Source of the DNA: Chitinilyticum piscinae
GTDB taxonomy: Bacteria > Pseudomonadota > Gammaproteobacteria > Burkholderiales > Chitinibacteraceae
Direction of reading: 5' to 3'
Length of the DNA stretch: 64,000 nucleotides
Assembly: GCF_015223195.1 (NCBI RefSeq)
Contig: NZ_JADFUA010000010.1
Location: 1 to 64,000, forward strand
Positions 9,795 to 18,368 of the stretch are shown here, in pieces (position 1 is the first letter of the stretch; every line of letters starts with the position of its first letter). The translations under genes were made by a program, and so were the position numbers. The notes under the pieces were generated by a model. It saw only the letters and a list, made by a program, of their open reading frames with translations. It was not told the DNA's origin and made no database searches.

Positions 9795-9991
9795 AGCAAA
9801 GTCCTTGCACGGAAAGCCGGTCTGCGAATGCGCGCCGGTGCTTTATTATTGGTCATTCTTCCGAAAATGCTGGTGACTGAGCAAGCTTGACGACTGACTG
9901 CGCCGGCATCGGCGAGACAAAGCCCTATTGAATTGACATTGCATTTACACGGGAATGACAATCAACACCAACCCCTGCCTGCGGACCCACC

Positions 9992-10606
9992 ATGCCACTG
10001 GACACCCTGCTCACCTTCATTGCCACCACCATGTTCATATCGGCCACACCGGGCCCCAATATGCTGCTGATGCTGAGTCACGGCGCACGATTCGGCTGGC
10101 GTGCCACGTTAGCCACCATGGCCGGCGCCCTCAGTGGGCTGGCGCTGCTGATCGGACTGTCGGCGCTCGGACTGGCTGCGGTTCTGGCGGCATCAACCAC
10201 GCTGTTCACGATTCTGAAACTGGCTGGCGCCGCTTATCTGCTGTATCTCGGCTGGCAGTGCTGGCAGGCTGGCGTCGAACTGAACCTGCCAACAGCCTTT
10301 GGCGAAACGGGACTGGCACGCTATCGCACCGGGCTGGCCGTGGCACTCTCAAACCCCAAGGCCATCCTGTTTGCCAGCGCCTTCCTGCCACAATTCATCC
10401 AGCCCGCGCTACCACAAGGGCAGCAATGGGCGGTACTACTAGTGACCTTTTTCCTGATCGAATCGGGCTGGCAGCTGGCTTATGCCGTTGGAGGCGTTAG
10501 TCTGGCGCGCTGGCTATCCGCCCCGCGACGCGTGCGATTTTTCAACCGGAGTTGCGGTATTGCCTTCTGGGCAGTTGGCGGCATGCTGGCATTGGCACGC
10601 CGCTAG
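9992..10606 (+). CDS. RhtB/LysE-family amino-acid exporter
   Basis: 204 aa with about six hydrophobic segments. The N-terminal TPGPNMLLMLSHGARFGWR and the mid-protein ALSNPKAILFASAFLPQFI are hallmarks of the LysE/RhtB family, whose known members export amino acids or homoserine lactones. The substrate is not predictable. The ribosome binding site is weak. A TTGACA hexamer lies about 55 nt upstream but has no convincing -10 partner. The gene is convergent with panC and has no operon partner. Confidence 0.88.
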   Translation: MPLDTLLTFIATTMFISATPGPNMLLMLSHGARFGWRATLATMAGALSGLALLIGLSALGLAAVLAASTTLFTILKLAGAAYLLYLGWQCWQAGVELNLPTAFGETGLARYRTGLAVALSNPKAILFASAFLPQFIQPALPQGQQWAVLLVTFFLIESGWQLAYAVGGVSLARWLSAPRRVRFFNRSCGIAFWAVGGMLALARR

Positions 10607-10666
10607 ATACATAACAACCTATATACCACCATCCATTTATTCATAGAGCCCGTAGGTGCATACCCA

Positions 10667-11506
10667 TCAAATCACAAAATCCATATTGTCGATGAGTCGG
10701 GTCTTGCCCAAGCGGGCGGCCACCAGAATCACCAGTTCGTGGTCTGTATGTGTCGCGGGTTTCAGGGTCTTGCTGTTGCGCACTTCAATGTAATCGACCT
10801 CAACCCAGCCACGCGCCTTGAGATCGTCAATCGCCTCCTGTGCCAGCTTCGCATAATCGCGCTCGCCACCACGAATGGCCATTTGCATGCGATCCAGATG
10901 GAAATGAATGCGCGGCGCCTCCGCCCGCTCGGCCTCGGACAGATAGCCGTTGCGGCTTGATAACGCCAGCCCGTCGGCGGCACGGCCAGTATCGACCGGT
11001 ACGATCTGCACCGCCATGTTCAGATCTTCGACCATGCTCTGGATCACGAACAACTGCTGGAAATCCTTCTTGCCAAAGCAGGCCACATCCGGCTGCACGA
11101 TATTGAACAGCTTGGTGACGACAGTGGCAACGCCACGGAAATGCCCGGGGCGGAAAGCGCCGCACAGCTCGTCCTGGATCGCCGGCGGTTCGACCTTGTA
11201 TTGCTGGATCACGTGCGGATACAGCTCCTTCTCGTCCGGCGCGAAGATCACCGCGTTATCGCAATGGGTGGCGACCAGCGCGGCGTCTTGTTGCAGCGTG
11301 CGCGGATAGCGGTCGAAGTCCTCGCCCTGCCCGAACTGCAGGCGATTGACGAAAATGCTGACAACGACCGCATCCGCGTGCTTCCTGGCCTCGTCGACAA
11401 GCGCCATATGGCCAGCGTGCAGATTGCCCATGGTCGGAACAAACGCCACGCGGGATTGCTGTTTGCGCCAAGCCCGCAGCTCAGCGATGGTGTGGATGAT
11501 TTGCAT
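10667..11506 (-). CDS. panC: Pantothenate synthetase (pantoate-beta-alanine ligase)
   Basis: 279 aa. It joins pantoate and beta-alanine with ATP to make pantothenate. The nucleotidyl-transferase HxGH motif is in [13 protein letters not shown], and the KMSKS-like region is in [11 protein letters not shown]. The [12 protein letters not shown] segment replaces the enterobacterial VNPLQFGPxEDF and resembles Neisseriales proteins. I chose the ATG at 11506 because family members begin MxIIxTIxELR. A GTG 12 nt earlier, adjoining the previous stop, is an alternative. It is the last gene of the pcnB-folK-panB-transglutaminase-panC run, and an ATACCC hexamer follows its stop. Confidence 0.95.
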   Translation of the reverse strand: MQIIHTIAELRAWRKQQSRVAFVPTMGNLHAGHMALVDEARKHADAVVVSIFVNRLQFGQGEDFDRYPRTLQQDAALVATHCDNAVIFAPDEKELYPHVIQQYKVEPPAIQDELCGAFRPGHFRGVATVVTKLFNIVQPDVACFGKKDFQQLFVIQSMVEDLNMAVQIVPVDTGRAADGLALSSRNGYLSEAERAEAPRIHFHLDRMQMAIRGGERDYAKLAQEAIDDLKARGWVEVDYIEVRNSKTLKPATHTDHELVILVAARLGKTRLIDNMDFVI

Positions 11507-11518
11507 GGTAGAGATCAC

Positions 11519-12130
11519 TCAGAGTTCGGTAATCATTGGCAGTCCCTGTGGGACCAGATCAATCGGATGTTTGCGAAAGGCACTGGCAACCGGCAGTGCG
11601 CGCAATGCCGATACCAGTTCGGCAGGTGGCTCGGGCCACAAACCGGGGTAGGTGCATTCGCCGGGGTAGTCGACCGGATAGGCCAACTTTTCGTGGCCGG
11701 GGGTAAACTCGCAATCGATACCGGGCTTGCTGTTGCCGCGCGGATCACAGCGATACCAGCCATGATCGACCAGCCATACGGCAGCAAAACCGTGCACACA
11801 ATACGGCGGATTGGGACCATCGAGCGTCAGGCGCTGATATCCCAGCGCTGCTGGCAGGCTGTTGGCGCGCCACAGGGCCACCAGCAGGTGGCTTTTGGCA
11901 TAGCAGAACCCAGTGCCGGCCAGCAAGGTTTCCGAGGCACTCACCGGCACCTCGTCGCGCCGGAAGTCCAGGCAATGCTCGACACGATCACGCACCCAGT
12001 CGAAACAGTGGCCTGCCGTAGCCTGCGCATCATCGGCACGCAGGGAAGTCGCCAGCGCCATCACCGCAGGGTGGCGAAAATCGATGATGACACTGTCAGC
12101 CAGGCAATCAGCCGGCGCAGGCAGGCTCAT
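11519..12130 (-). CDS. Transglutaminase-like cysteine protease-fold protein
   Basis: 203 aa with the transglutaminase-like triad in order: Cys76 (GTGFCYAKSHLL), His113 (YCVHGFAAVWL) and Asp129 (WYRCDPRG). No signal peptide is evident, so it is probably cytoplasmic. It sits between panB and panC. Its ATG overlaps the panB stop (ATGA), and its stop is 12 nt before the panC ATG, so it is co-translated with pantothenate synthesis. Transglutaminase-fold proteins act as peptidases, amidases or crosslinkers. Nothing in the sequence shows a role in coenzyme A synthesis, and the linkage is an observation only. Confidence 0.78.
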   Translation of the reverse strand: MSLPAPADCLADSVIIDFRHPAVMALATSLRADDAQATAGHCFDWVRDRVEHCLDFRRDEVPVSASETLLAGTGFCYAKSHLLVALWRANSLPAALGYQRLTLDGPNPPYCVHGFAAVWLVDHGWYRCDPRGNSKPGIDCEFTPGHEKLAYPVDYPGECTYPGLWPEPPAELVSALRALPVASAFRKHPIDLVPQGLPMITEL

Positions 12131-12918
12131 CAGAAAGAATGCTCCTCAGCCGGAAAAGTCGAGGCCTTGACGGCCTTCACATAGGCTTCGACGGCCCCCT
12201 GAATGCTGTTCGCCCCCTGCATGAAATTCTTGACGAAGCGCGCCTTTTTACCCGGATATACGCCTAGCATGTCGTGCAACACCAGCACCTGGCCATCGGT
12301 ATCTGCTCCGGCTCCGATGCCGATGGTCGGTACACGTACCGCGGCAGTTACCGCACGCCCCACGCTGGCCGGCACCATTTCCATCAGGATCATGCCAGCA
12401 CCGGCCGCCTCAAGTGCCTGCGCATCGCGGATCAGCGCCGCACCGGCATCATCCTTGCCCTGCACCTTGTAGCCACCGTAAACATTCACCGACTGCGGCT
12501 GCAATCCAATGTGTGCACAAACAGGTATTCCCCTGGAAGTCAGAAATTCAACTGTCTCCAGCATGATACCCCCACCTTCGATCTTGACCATCTCCGCGCC
12601 AGCGGCCATCAGCTCGGCCGCATTGGCAAAGGTAGCCTGCGGGCTGACCTGGGATGTACCAAAACTCATGTCGGCCAGCACCAGTGCATTGGCATTGCCG
12701 CGCGCAACGCAGGCGGTGTGGTAGACCATGTCACGCTGCGTCACCGGCAGGGTCGAGCCGTGCCCCTGGATGACATTACCCAGCGAATCACCGACAAGCA
12801 GGATGTCGACACCGGCATTGTCCAGTAACGCGGCAAAGCTCGCGTCATAACAGGTGAGCATGGCGATTTTCTGGCCGTCCTGCTTCATTTTGGCCAGGGT
12901 TGTCAGCGTGATCTTCAT
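12130..12918 (-). CDS. panB: 3-methyl-2-oxobutanoate hydroxymethyltransferase
   Basis: 262 aa. It transfers a hydroxymethyl group from methylenetetrahydrofolate to ketoisovalerate, giving ketopantoate. The family signatures are visible: [29 protein letters not shown] with the catalytic glutamate region LMEMVPA, and TIGIGAG. The ATG at 12918 gives the usual MKITLTTL start. The open frame extends upstream, but that stretch has no family similarity. It overlaps the downstream transglutaminase gene by 4 nt and follows folK by about 115 nt. Confidence 0.95.
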   Translation of the reverse strand: MKITLTTLAKMKQDGQKIAMLTCYDASFAALLDNAGVDILLVGDSLGNVIQGHGSTLPVTQRDMVYHTACVARGNANALVLADMSFGTSQVSPQATFANAAELMAAGAEMVKIEGGGIMLETVEFLTSRGIPVCAHIGLQPQSVNVYGGYKVQGKDDAGAALIRDAQALEAAGAGMILMEMVPASVGRAVTAAVRVPTIGIGAGADTDGQVLVLHDMLGVYPGKKARFVKNFMQGANSIQGAVEAYVKAVKASTFPAEEHSF

Positions 12919-13033
12919 GGTCGGTTTCCCATTTTCACAAGGTGCGGCTACTGCTTTTGGCGGCAGCCGGAATAATCGGTTCCCGGCGCGGAGCGGATGC
13001 TGCACCGCGCAAGAGGTGCAAGTGTACCCAGCC

Positions 13034-13522
13034 TCAGTCCAGCCGCGTCAAGTTCTGGTCAGCGACCGCAGCCAAATACTCACGCGCAGCCCCCCGGCCC
13101 GGGATGATGATCTCCGGGTCAAGCTCCAGCAAAGGCAGCAATACGAAAGCCCGCTCGTGCATGCGCGGATGTGGCAACGTCAGCGTCACGCTGTGCTGTA
13201 CCTGTCCGCCATGCAGCAGCACGTCCAGGTCCAGCGTGCGGGGCGCATTGCGAAAGGAGCGGACACGTCCCAGCTGCTGTTCGATATCCAGCAAGGCCTG
13301 CAGCAAGTCTTCCGGCATCAGCAGGGTAGTGACTCGAGCCACCGCATTCACGAAATCGGGCTGATTGGCATAACCGACTGGCGCACTGGCGTAAAACGAC
13401 GACGCAGTGATGCTCAGAATGGCCGGATGCGCACTCATTGCCGCGAGCGCGGAGCGCAGCTGGGATTGCGGGTCGCCCAGATTGGCACCAAGGGCGACAT
13501 AGGCAGTAAAGGGGGATGTCAT
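13034..13522 (-). CDS. folK: HPPK, folate biosynthesis pyrophosphokinase
   Basis: 162 aa. It pyrophosphorylates 6-hydroxymethyl-dihydropterin on the way to folate. The motifs are [12 protein letters not shown] at the N-terminus, the substrate loop [11 protein letters not shown], and [13 protein letters not shown] with the two metal-binding aspartates, followed by [13 protein letters not shown]. The start at 13522 puts AYVALGANL in the usual place. An in-frame ATG 48 nt upstream adds non-conserved residues. It lies between pcnB and panB, the arrangement common in beta- and gammaproteobacteria. Confidence 0.94.
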   Translation of the reverse strand: MTSPFTAYVALGANLGDPQSQLRSALAAMSAHPAILSITASSFYASAPVGYANQPDFVNAVARVTTLLMPEDLLQALLDIEQQLGRVRSFRNAPRTLDLDVLLHGGQVQHSVTLTLPHPRMHERAFVLLPLLELDPEIIIPGRGAAREYLAAVADQNLTRLD

Positions 13523-13590
13523 GCAGCAACCCGGATCATGCGGCCCTACCCTTGCCGGGATGAACCGCACTGTCGAGGAAAATAATCGGC

Positions 13591-14925
13591 TTACTCGCCG
13601 CTCTGACCACCAGCCGGCTTGCGGCGGCGCGGCTTGCGGCGTTTGCCGGCAGCAGCCGGCTGGCCGTCACGCGGCACCGCAGCGATCAGGCTGGAGCGCG
13701 TTGCTTCATCGGCAAACTGGAATTTGCGCCACCATTCGGCCAGTTCCTTGTCGGCCAGGCCGCACTCGGCACGCAACTCGAGGAAATCATAAGCAGCACG
13801 GAAGCGCTGCTGCTCAAGCAACCTGAAAGGACGTTGGCCAACACGTTGTTCGAAACGCGGCTGCAGCAGCCAGATTTCCTTCATCGCGGCACCGTAGCGG
13901 TTGGGGATGGCCAGGCGGCGGGTCACCTTGGCCTCGACATCATTCATCGCATCGACCAGGGCCGGGACGGCGTGCTCGCCAGCCGCCTTTTTCTTCTGCC
14001 ACAGGGCTTCGACTTCGTGCCACAAGAGGGTCGCAAACATGAAGCCGGCGGATACCGGCTTATCGTCACGGATGCGCGCATCGGTGTTGTCCAGCGCCTT
14101 TTTCAGAAAGGCCGCGGTTTCGTGTTGCGATACCAGCTTGTCCAGCAGCGGGAACAGCGGCTTGTGCAGCGCGTTGGCGCGCAGTGCGGTCAGGCAATCC
14201 CAGGCACGCCCGGACAGCAACAGCTTCATCATTTCGTCGAACAGCCGCGCCGAGGGGATGTTCTCCAGCAAGCGGGCGTGCTGGGCAATCGGCGCCAGCG
14301 TCGCCGGCGCAATCGTCAGATCCAGCTTGGTCGCCAGCCGGATTGCCCGCAGCATGCGCACCGGATCTTCGTGGTAACGCTTGACCGGGTCACCGATCAT
14401 GGCCAGCTTGCGGCTTTCCAGATCAGATACACCATGATGGAAGTCAATGATCACTTCCTGATTCGGGTCGTAGTACAGCGCATTGACAGTGAAGTCACGC
14501 CGCGATGCGTCCTCCTCGATCGTGCCGTACACATTGTCGCGCAGAATACGGCCACTTTCGTCCGTCGGTGCATCACTCGCGCCGCGGAAGGTCGTCACCT
14601 CGATGATTTCTTCGCCATCACGGTCGTAGAAGGGCACATGAACGATGCGGAAACGCTTGCCGATGATGCGCGAGCGATGAAAGACATGGCGCACCTGCTC
14701 GGGAGTAGCGTTGGTCGCCACGTCGAAATCCTTGGGCGACTTGCCCAGAACCAGATCACGTACCGCACCGCCGACGATATAGGCCTCGAAGCCCGCATCC
14801 TGCAAACGGTCACAGACCTTCAGTGCTGCGGAATGCAGCTGCTCACGGCGGATGCCGTAATGCTTGGCATGCAGAACTTGCTTGCCGGGACGGCGCAACA
14901 CTTTGCCGATCAGTTTACGAATCAT
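13591..14925 (-). CDS. pcnB: Poly(A) polymerase I
   Basis: 444 aa. It adds 3' poly(A) tails that direct RNA to degradation. The nucleotidyltransferase core has YIVGGAVRDLVLGKSPKDFDVAT (about 47-70, Asp pair as metal ligands), RRDFTVNALYYD and the RNA-binding HEDPVRMLRAIRLA. The C-terminus is very basic (about 420-440, KRRKPRRRKPAGG), as in PcnB. The start chosen gives MIRKLIGKVLRR. A second ATG 36 nt upstream (MRFYRARF) is possible. It is the first gene of the folate/pantothenate run. Confidence 0.93.
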   Translation of the reverse strand: MIRKLIGKVLRRPGKQVLHAKHYGIRREQLHSAALKVCDRLQDAGFEAYIVGGAVRDLVLGKSPKDFDVATNATPEQVRHVFHRSRIIGKRFRIVHVPFYDRDGEEIIEVTTFRGASDAPTDESGRILRDNVYGTIEEDASRRDFTVNALYYDPNQEVIIDFHHGVSDLESRKLAMIGDPVKRYHEDPVRMLRAIRLATKLDLTIAPATLAPIAQHARLLENIPSARLFDEMMKLLLSGRAWDCLTALRANALHKPLFPLLDKLVSQHETAAFLKKALDNTDARIRDDKPVSAGFMFATLLWHEVEALWQKKKAAGEHAVPALVDAMNDVEAKVTRRLAIPNRYGAAMKEIWLLQPRFEQRVGQRPFRLLEQQRFRAAYDFLELRAECGLADKELAEWWRKFQFADEATRSSLIAAVPRDGQPAAAGKRRKPRRRKPAGGQSGE

Positions 14926-15111
14926 GGGGCGGCCTGAAAAACGAGCGCGATAAAACCGCATAGTATAACGCCAGAATGCGTGCGTTTTATTTATTATCCT
15001 CCAGAGCCCTCGCTCGGCCGACTGTAACGCCCGTGCCACCCCGGCACTGTCGCTTGCCCCAGCCCGGGCATTCGCCGATGCTGAGGGCATTTTCGCCCGC
15101 AAGGATCGCGC

Positions 15112-15951
15112 ATGACCGCCTACCGCTACCAGCTGCTGAATGTATTTGCCGAAACCCGCTTTGGCGGCAATCCCCTGGCCGTGTTTCCCGATGCGCGCGG
15201 GCTCGACGACGTGCAGATGCAGGCCATTGCCCGCCAGCTCAACCTGTCCGAGACAACCTTTGTCTTCCCTTCAGCGACGGCAAGCGCACGGGTACGCATT
15301 TTCACCCCCGGCTACGAAATGCCCTTTGCCGGCCACCCCACCCTGGGAACCGCCTGGCTGGTAAATCGTCTGCAGGGTACTGATGGCGAGGTGACACTTG
15401 AGCTTCCGGCCGGCCTGATTCCGGTCACGGTATCGGAAGATCGCGCGACACTCACGGCACAGCCGCCGCGCTACCGTGCAGGCCCGGACCGCGCCGCCTG
15501 TGCAGCCATGCTTGGCATCCAGGCCGAAGAGCTGGCTGGAGAGCCGCTGTTTGTGGACTGCGGCGTCGAGCAGCTGATTATCGAGCTGACCAGCCGCGAA
15601 GCCGTGAGCCGCTGCAAACCCGAACGGACAGCGTTCGAGGCACTGGCAAGCAATCGCGATGGCATCAGCGGCACCTATGTGTGGGCTCGCGACGCTGAAA
15701 TCTGGCCGGCCCGCTATTTCTGGTCACAGCATGAACAGCTCAGCGAAGACTATGGTACGGGCTCGGCCTGCGCCAACCTGGGAGGCTATCTGCTGCGCCA
15801 GCAGCCCGCACTCCCGATCGAGCACGTCATTACCCAAGGGTATCTGACTGGAAGGGAAGCTATTCTGCGCCTGCAAGTCGATACAAGTTGCAGTATCAAA
15901 GTATCCGGCCGAATCATCGACATCGGCGGCGGTGAATTGCTGCTGGGGTAA
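15112..15951 (+). CDS. PhzF-family isomerase/epimerase-like protein
   Basis: 279 aa. The N-terminus (YQLLNVFAETRFGGNPLAVF) with NPLAV, the active-site LSETTFVF (the Glu is the general acid/base in PhzF) and the second-half FTPGYEMPFAGHPTLGTA and YGTGSACANLGGY are all family marks. Known members isomerise or epimerise small acids; the substrate is unknown for most bacterial homologues. It stands alone on the plus strand, divergent from pcnB across 186 nt, and is followed by a strong hairpin. Confidence 0.9.
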   Translation: MTAYRYQLLNVFAETRFGGNPLAVFPDARGLDDVQMQAIARQLNLSETTFVFPSATASARVRIFTPGYEMPFAGHPTLGTAWLVNRLQGTDGEVTLELPAGLIPVTVSEDRATLTAQPPRYRAGPDRAACAAMLGIQAEELAGEPLFVDCGVEQLIIELTSREAVSRCKPERTAFEALASNRDGISGTYVWARDAEIWPARYFWSQHEQLSEDYGTGSACANLGGYLLRQQPALPIEHVITQGYLTGREAILRLQVDTSCSIKVSGRIIDIGGGELLLG

Positions 15952-15963
15952 CGGCAAACGATT

Positions 15964-15986
15964 CCGGGCCGCATGGTGCGGCCCGG
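15964..15986. terminator. Perfect 10-bp hairpin between convergent genes
   Basis: CCGGGCCGCA at 15964-15973 pairs with TGCGGCCCGG at 15977-15986 over a 3-nt loop. It lies 13 nt after the PhzF stop and 8 nt after the small minus-strand frame. Neither strand has a real T-run, so it is a possible two-way terminator of the stem-only kind. Confidence 0.5.
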
Positions 15987-15993
15987 CAGCGCA

Positions 15994-16122
15994 TCAGCTT
16001 GCGGCCAGATCCTCGATGTAATCCAGCCACTGGGTAATCCAGGCGGGCAGTGGCATGACCTCGTTCCAATAAACACAGACCGAATAAAGACAGCGATCGA
16101 AGTAAACGACCATCAAGGCCAT
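15994..16122 (-). CDS. Possible small protein overlapping the Ntn hydrolase stop
   Basis: A 42-aa frame whose ATG lies inside the last codons of the upstream gene and which ends just before the hairpin at 15964-15986. It encodes a Tyr/Trp/Val-rich peptide (MALMVVYFDRC...WLDYIEDLAAS). I do not recognise it. The overlap and the hairpin spacing make translation plausible, but it may be non-coding tail. Confidence 0.3.
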   Translation of the reverse strand: MALMVVYFDRCLYSVCVYWNEVMPLPAWITQWLDYIEDLAAS

Positions 16123-16955
16123 TCGCGTGCGGATGCAGCCCAAAATGCCGCATCCAGCACCCACTCCCGCTGCTGCTCTGGCTCTCCCGGATTCGCCAGC
16201 CACACTCGCAACACGGGAGTTCCATGCACGGGCAACATCATCTGCCAGCCCGCCAGCGTCACTTCGCGACCACTGCGCCACAGGCTGTCATCCGGCCCGG
16301 CCGCCTGATCCCGACTGAAGCGGGACAGGTCATCGAGCGTTAATGCGCCTGCAGTACCCGCCAGCAGGCTGCGGATGCGCTGCAGACGGATCACACTGCT
16401 CTCACCCTGACGGTCCAGCCCAGAAACCAGATCCGGGTCGAAATAATGGTTGGTGTGCGCCAGTCGCCCCATGGTTTCACGGGTGAGCAGAAAGCGCCCC
16501 TCTGTGCCGACTTCGACCAGCAGCATTTCGTGCGCATCACCCAGCAGATAAAAGCCTGCCCTTGCCGAGCCAAACAGCGCCGGTGCGGCAGCCACTACTT
16601 CTGCCACCGAGTGGTAGCGCTCCAGAATTCGGGCAATCTGCCCGTTTTTGCCCGGCTGCGTGGCTCGCAGCGCACGCAGCAGGCCGCTGGCCGCCGCAGT
16701 CACGACGGTCAGCCCTGCCTGATTGACCCCAGCCTTGATCCCGGGTTCGCGCCCACCCACGGCAAACAAACCCAGATAGGGCAGCCCTTGCGCAGGATGG
16801 ATCAGGCGCAGCACTTGCCGATGATCCGGCGCCCAGTCGCGGTTTTTGGCCAGCAAAACACCCTGTGAACTCGCCTCGCCCCAGAGGGTGCAGGCAGGGC
16901 TGGTCAAGGGCACCCACAACAGTGGCAATAGCAGCAGAATGGCAGAACGCGGCAT
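16113..16955 (-). CDS. Exported C45-type Ntn hydrolase (acyltransferase/acylase-like)
   Basis: 280 aa with a GGAGAG ribosome binding site before the ATG. A signal peptide (1-21, ...LTSPA) is followed directly by Cys22 in CTLWGEAS. In this family the N-terminal Cys of the mature chain is the nucleophile, so signal-peptide cleavage would itself expose the active site. LLAKNRDWAPDH and GVNQAGLTVV fit the acyl-CoA:6-aminopenicillanate acyltransferase/choloylglycine-hydrolase relatives (DUF3700/C45-like). Known members hydrolyse or transfer amide-linked acyl groups; the substrate here is unknown. It is divergent from dacA, sharing a 142-nt promoter region. Confidence 0.72.
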   Translation of the reverse strand: MPRSAILLLLPLLWVPLTSPACTLWGEASSQGVLLAKNRDWAPDHRQVLRLIHPAQGLPYLGLFAVGGREPGIKAGVNQAGLTVVTAAASGLLRALRATQPGKNGQIARILERYHSVAEVVAAAPALFGSARAGFYLLGDAHEMLLVEVGTEGRFLLTRETMGRLAHTNHYFDPDLVSGLDRQGESSVIRLQRIRSLLAGTAGALTLDDLSRFSRDQAAGPDDSLWRSGREVTLAGWQMMLPVHGTPVLRVWLANPGEPEQQREWVLDAAFWAASAREWP

Positions 16956-17026
16956 GCAAATCTCTCCGGACGTGTCCAGCCCAAGACTAGCAAACAAATT
17001 CACGCGCCAATGTGAACGCTTGGTCA

Positions 17027-17055
17027 TGGGCAGGGTCAGATGCGGCACGTATAAT
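17027..17055 (+). promoter_or_regulatory. Predicted sigma-70 promoter of dacA
   Basis: A perfect TATAAT at 17050-17055 is preceded by TGGGCA (17027-17032, four of six matches) with a 17-nt spacer. Transcription would start near 17062, about 36 nt before the dacA ATG. Confidence 0.5.
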
Positions 17056-17097
17056 CGCCGCTCCCGATCCCGCCCCACTGAATAGAAGCACCCGCCC

Positions 17098-18237
17098 ATG
17101 AAGTCCCGTACCCTGCTCGTCTCTGTCTCACTGCTGTTTGCCGGTCTCGCCCAGGCTTTTACGCCTCCTGCTCCCGACATTGCCGGCCGCGCCTGGCTGC
17201 TGATCGACGCGCAAAGCGGCCAGACACTGACCGTCAAGGACGAAAACACCCGTATCGAGCCGGCCTCGCTGACCAAGCTGATGACCGCCTACGTGACCTT
17301 CAAGGCCATCCGGGAGGGCAAGCTCAAGCTCGACCAGAAACTTACCGTGTCGGAGAAAGGCTGGAAAACCGAAGGTTCGCGCATGTTCCTCGATCCCAAG
17401 GTACCCGCCACGGTCGATGACCTGATCAAAGGCATGATCGTGCAGAGCGGCAACGATGCTTGCGTGACACTGGCCGAGGCCATCGCCGGCAGCGAGGAAG
17501 TCTTCGCCCAGGTCATGAACAAGGAAGCGAAACGCCTGGGCATGACCGGCTCGAACTTCGAAAACAGCACCGGTCTGCCAGGCGCGAACCACTACATGAC
17601 CGTGCGTGATCTGGAAATCATCGCACAGGCCATCATCAAGGACTTCCCCGAGTTCTACCCGATCTATGCGATCAAGGAATTCAAGTACAACAATATCAGC
17701 CAGCCCAACCGCAATCTGCTGCTGTACCGCGACCCGAATGTCGACGGCATGAAAACCGGCCACACCGAATCGGCAGGCTACAATCTGGTCGCCTCGACGC
17801 ACCGTGACGGCCGCCGCCTGATTTCCGTCGTCGTCGGCACCAGCAGCCCGGAAGTTCGCGCCACCGAATCGGGCAAGTTGCTCAACTGGGGCACGCAGTT
17901 CTTCGACACCCCCAAGCTCTATTCGGCCAAGCAGGCGATCAGCCAGGCCAGGGTGTGGAAGGGGGAGAGCAATGAAGTGGGCGTCGGCTTCCTCGAAGAC
18001 CGCTACATCACGGTTCCCAAGGGCGACGCACAGAAACTGAAACTGGAACTGGTCACGACCGAACCGCTGATCGCGCCACTGAAAGCCGGTCAGCAGGTTG
18101 GTACCGTCAAGGTGACACTGGATGGCAAACCGCTGACCGAACTGAAGGCCGTCGCACTGAATGACGTCCCGGAAGCCGGCTTCTTCGGCCGCGCCTGGGA
18201 TGCGATCAAGCTGTGGTTCAAGGGCCTCTTCGGCTAA
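17098..18237 (+). CDS. dacA: D-alanyl-D-alanine carboxypeptidase (PBP5/6 type)
   Basis: 379 aa. It trims the terminal D-Ala from peptidoglycan pentapeptides in the periplasm. A signal peptide (1-20, ending AQA) is followed by the penicillin-binding motifs: S57-L-T-K60, S117-G-N119 and KTG in DGMKTGHTESAGYN. The C-terminal beta domain (about 270-360) ends in an amphipathic helix (AWDAIKLWFKGLFG), the usual PBP5 membrane anchor. It lies upstream of dat-ybeD-lipB-lipA, matching the widespread dacA-ybeD-lipB-lipA order. Confidence 0.95.
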   Translation: MKSRTLLVSVSLLFAGLAQAFTPPAPDIAGRAWLLIDAQSGQTLTVKDENTRIEPASLTKLMTAYVTFKAIREGKLKLDQKLTVSEKGWKTEGSRMFLDPKVPATVDDLIKGMIVQSGNDACVTLAEAIAGSEEVFAQVMNKEAKRLGMTGSNFENSTGLPGANHYMTVRDLEIIAQAIIKDFPEFYPIYAIKEFKYNNISQPNRNLLLYRDPNVDGMKTGHTESAGYNLVASTHRDGRRLISVVVGTSSPEVRATESGKLLNWGTQFFDTPKLYSAKQAISQARVWKGESNEVGVGFLEDRYITVPKGDAQKLKLELVTTEPLIAPLKAGQQVGTVKVTLDGKPLTELKAVALNDVPEAGFFGRAWDAIKLWFKGLFG

Positions 18238-18295
18238 GTCTGGAGCACGGGTATCTGACGCAATCAGTTATTTGTTAGGCCCTACAAGCCCATAC

Positions 18296-18320
18296 CCGGA
18301 CAGGCATACGTCCTGTCCGG
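18296..18320. terminator. 9-bp perfect hairpin between dacA and dat
   Basis: CCGGACAGG at 18296-18304 pairs with CCTGTCCGG at 18312-18320 over a 7-nt loop. It has no T-run. It could end dacA transcription or act as an operator for dat 49 nt later. The gap also holds GGGTAT (18249-18254) and ATACCC (18292-18297). Confidence 0.45.
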
Positions 18321-18368
18321 CACAAGGGCTACACTGAAGGCATCCTCTCTTCCCGCGTGGAGACTGCC

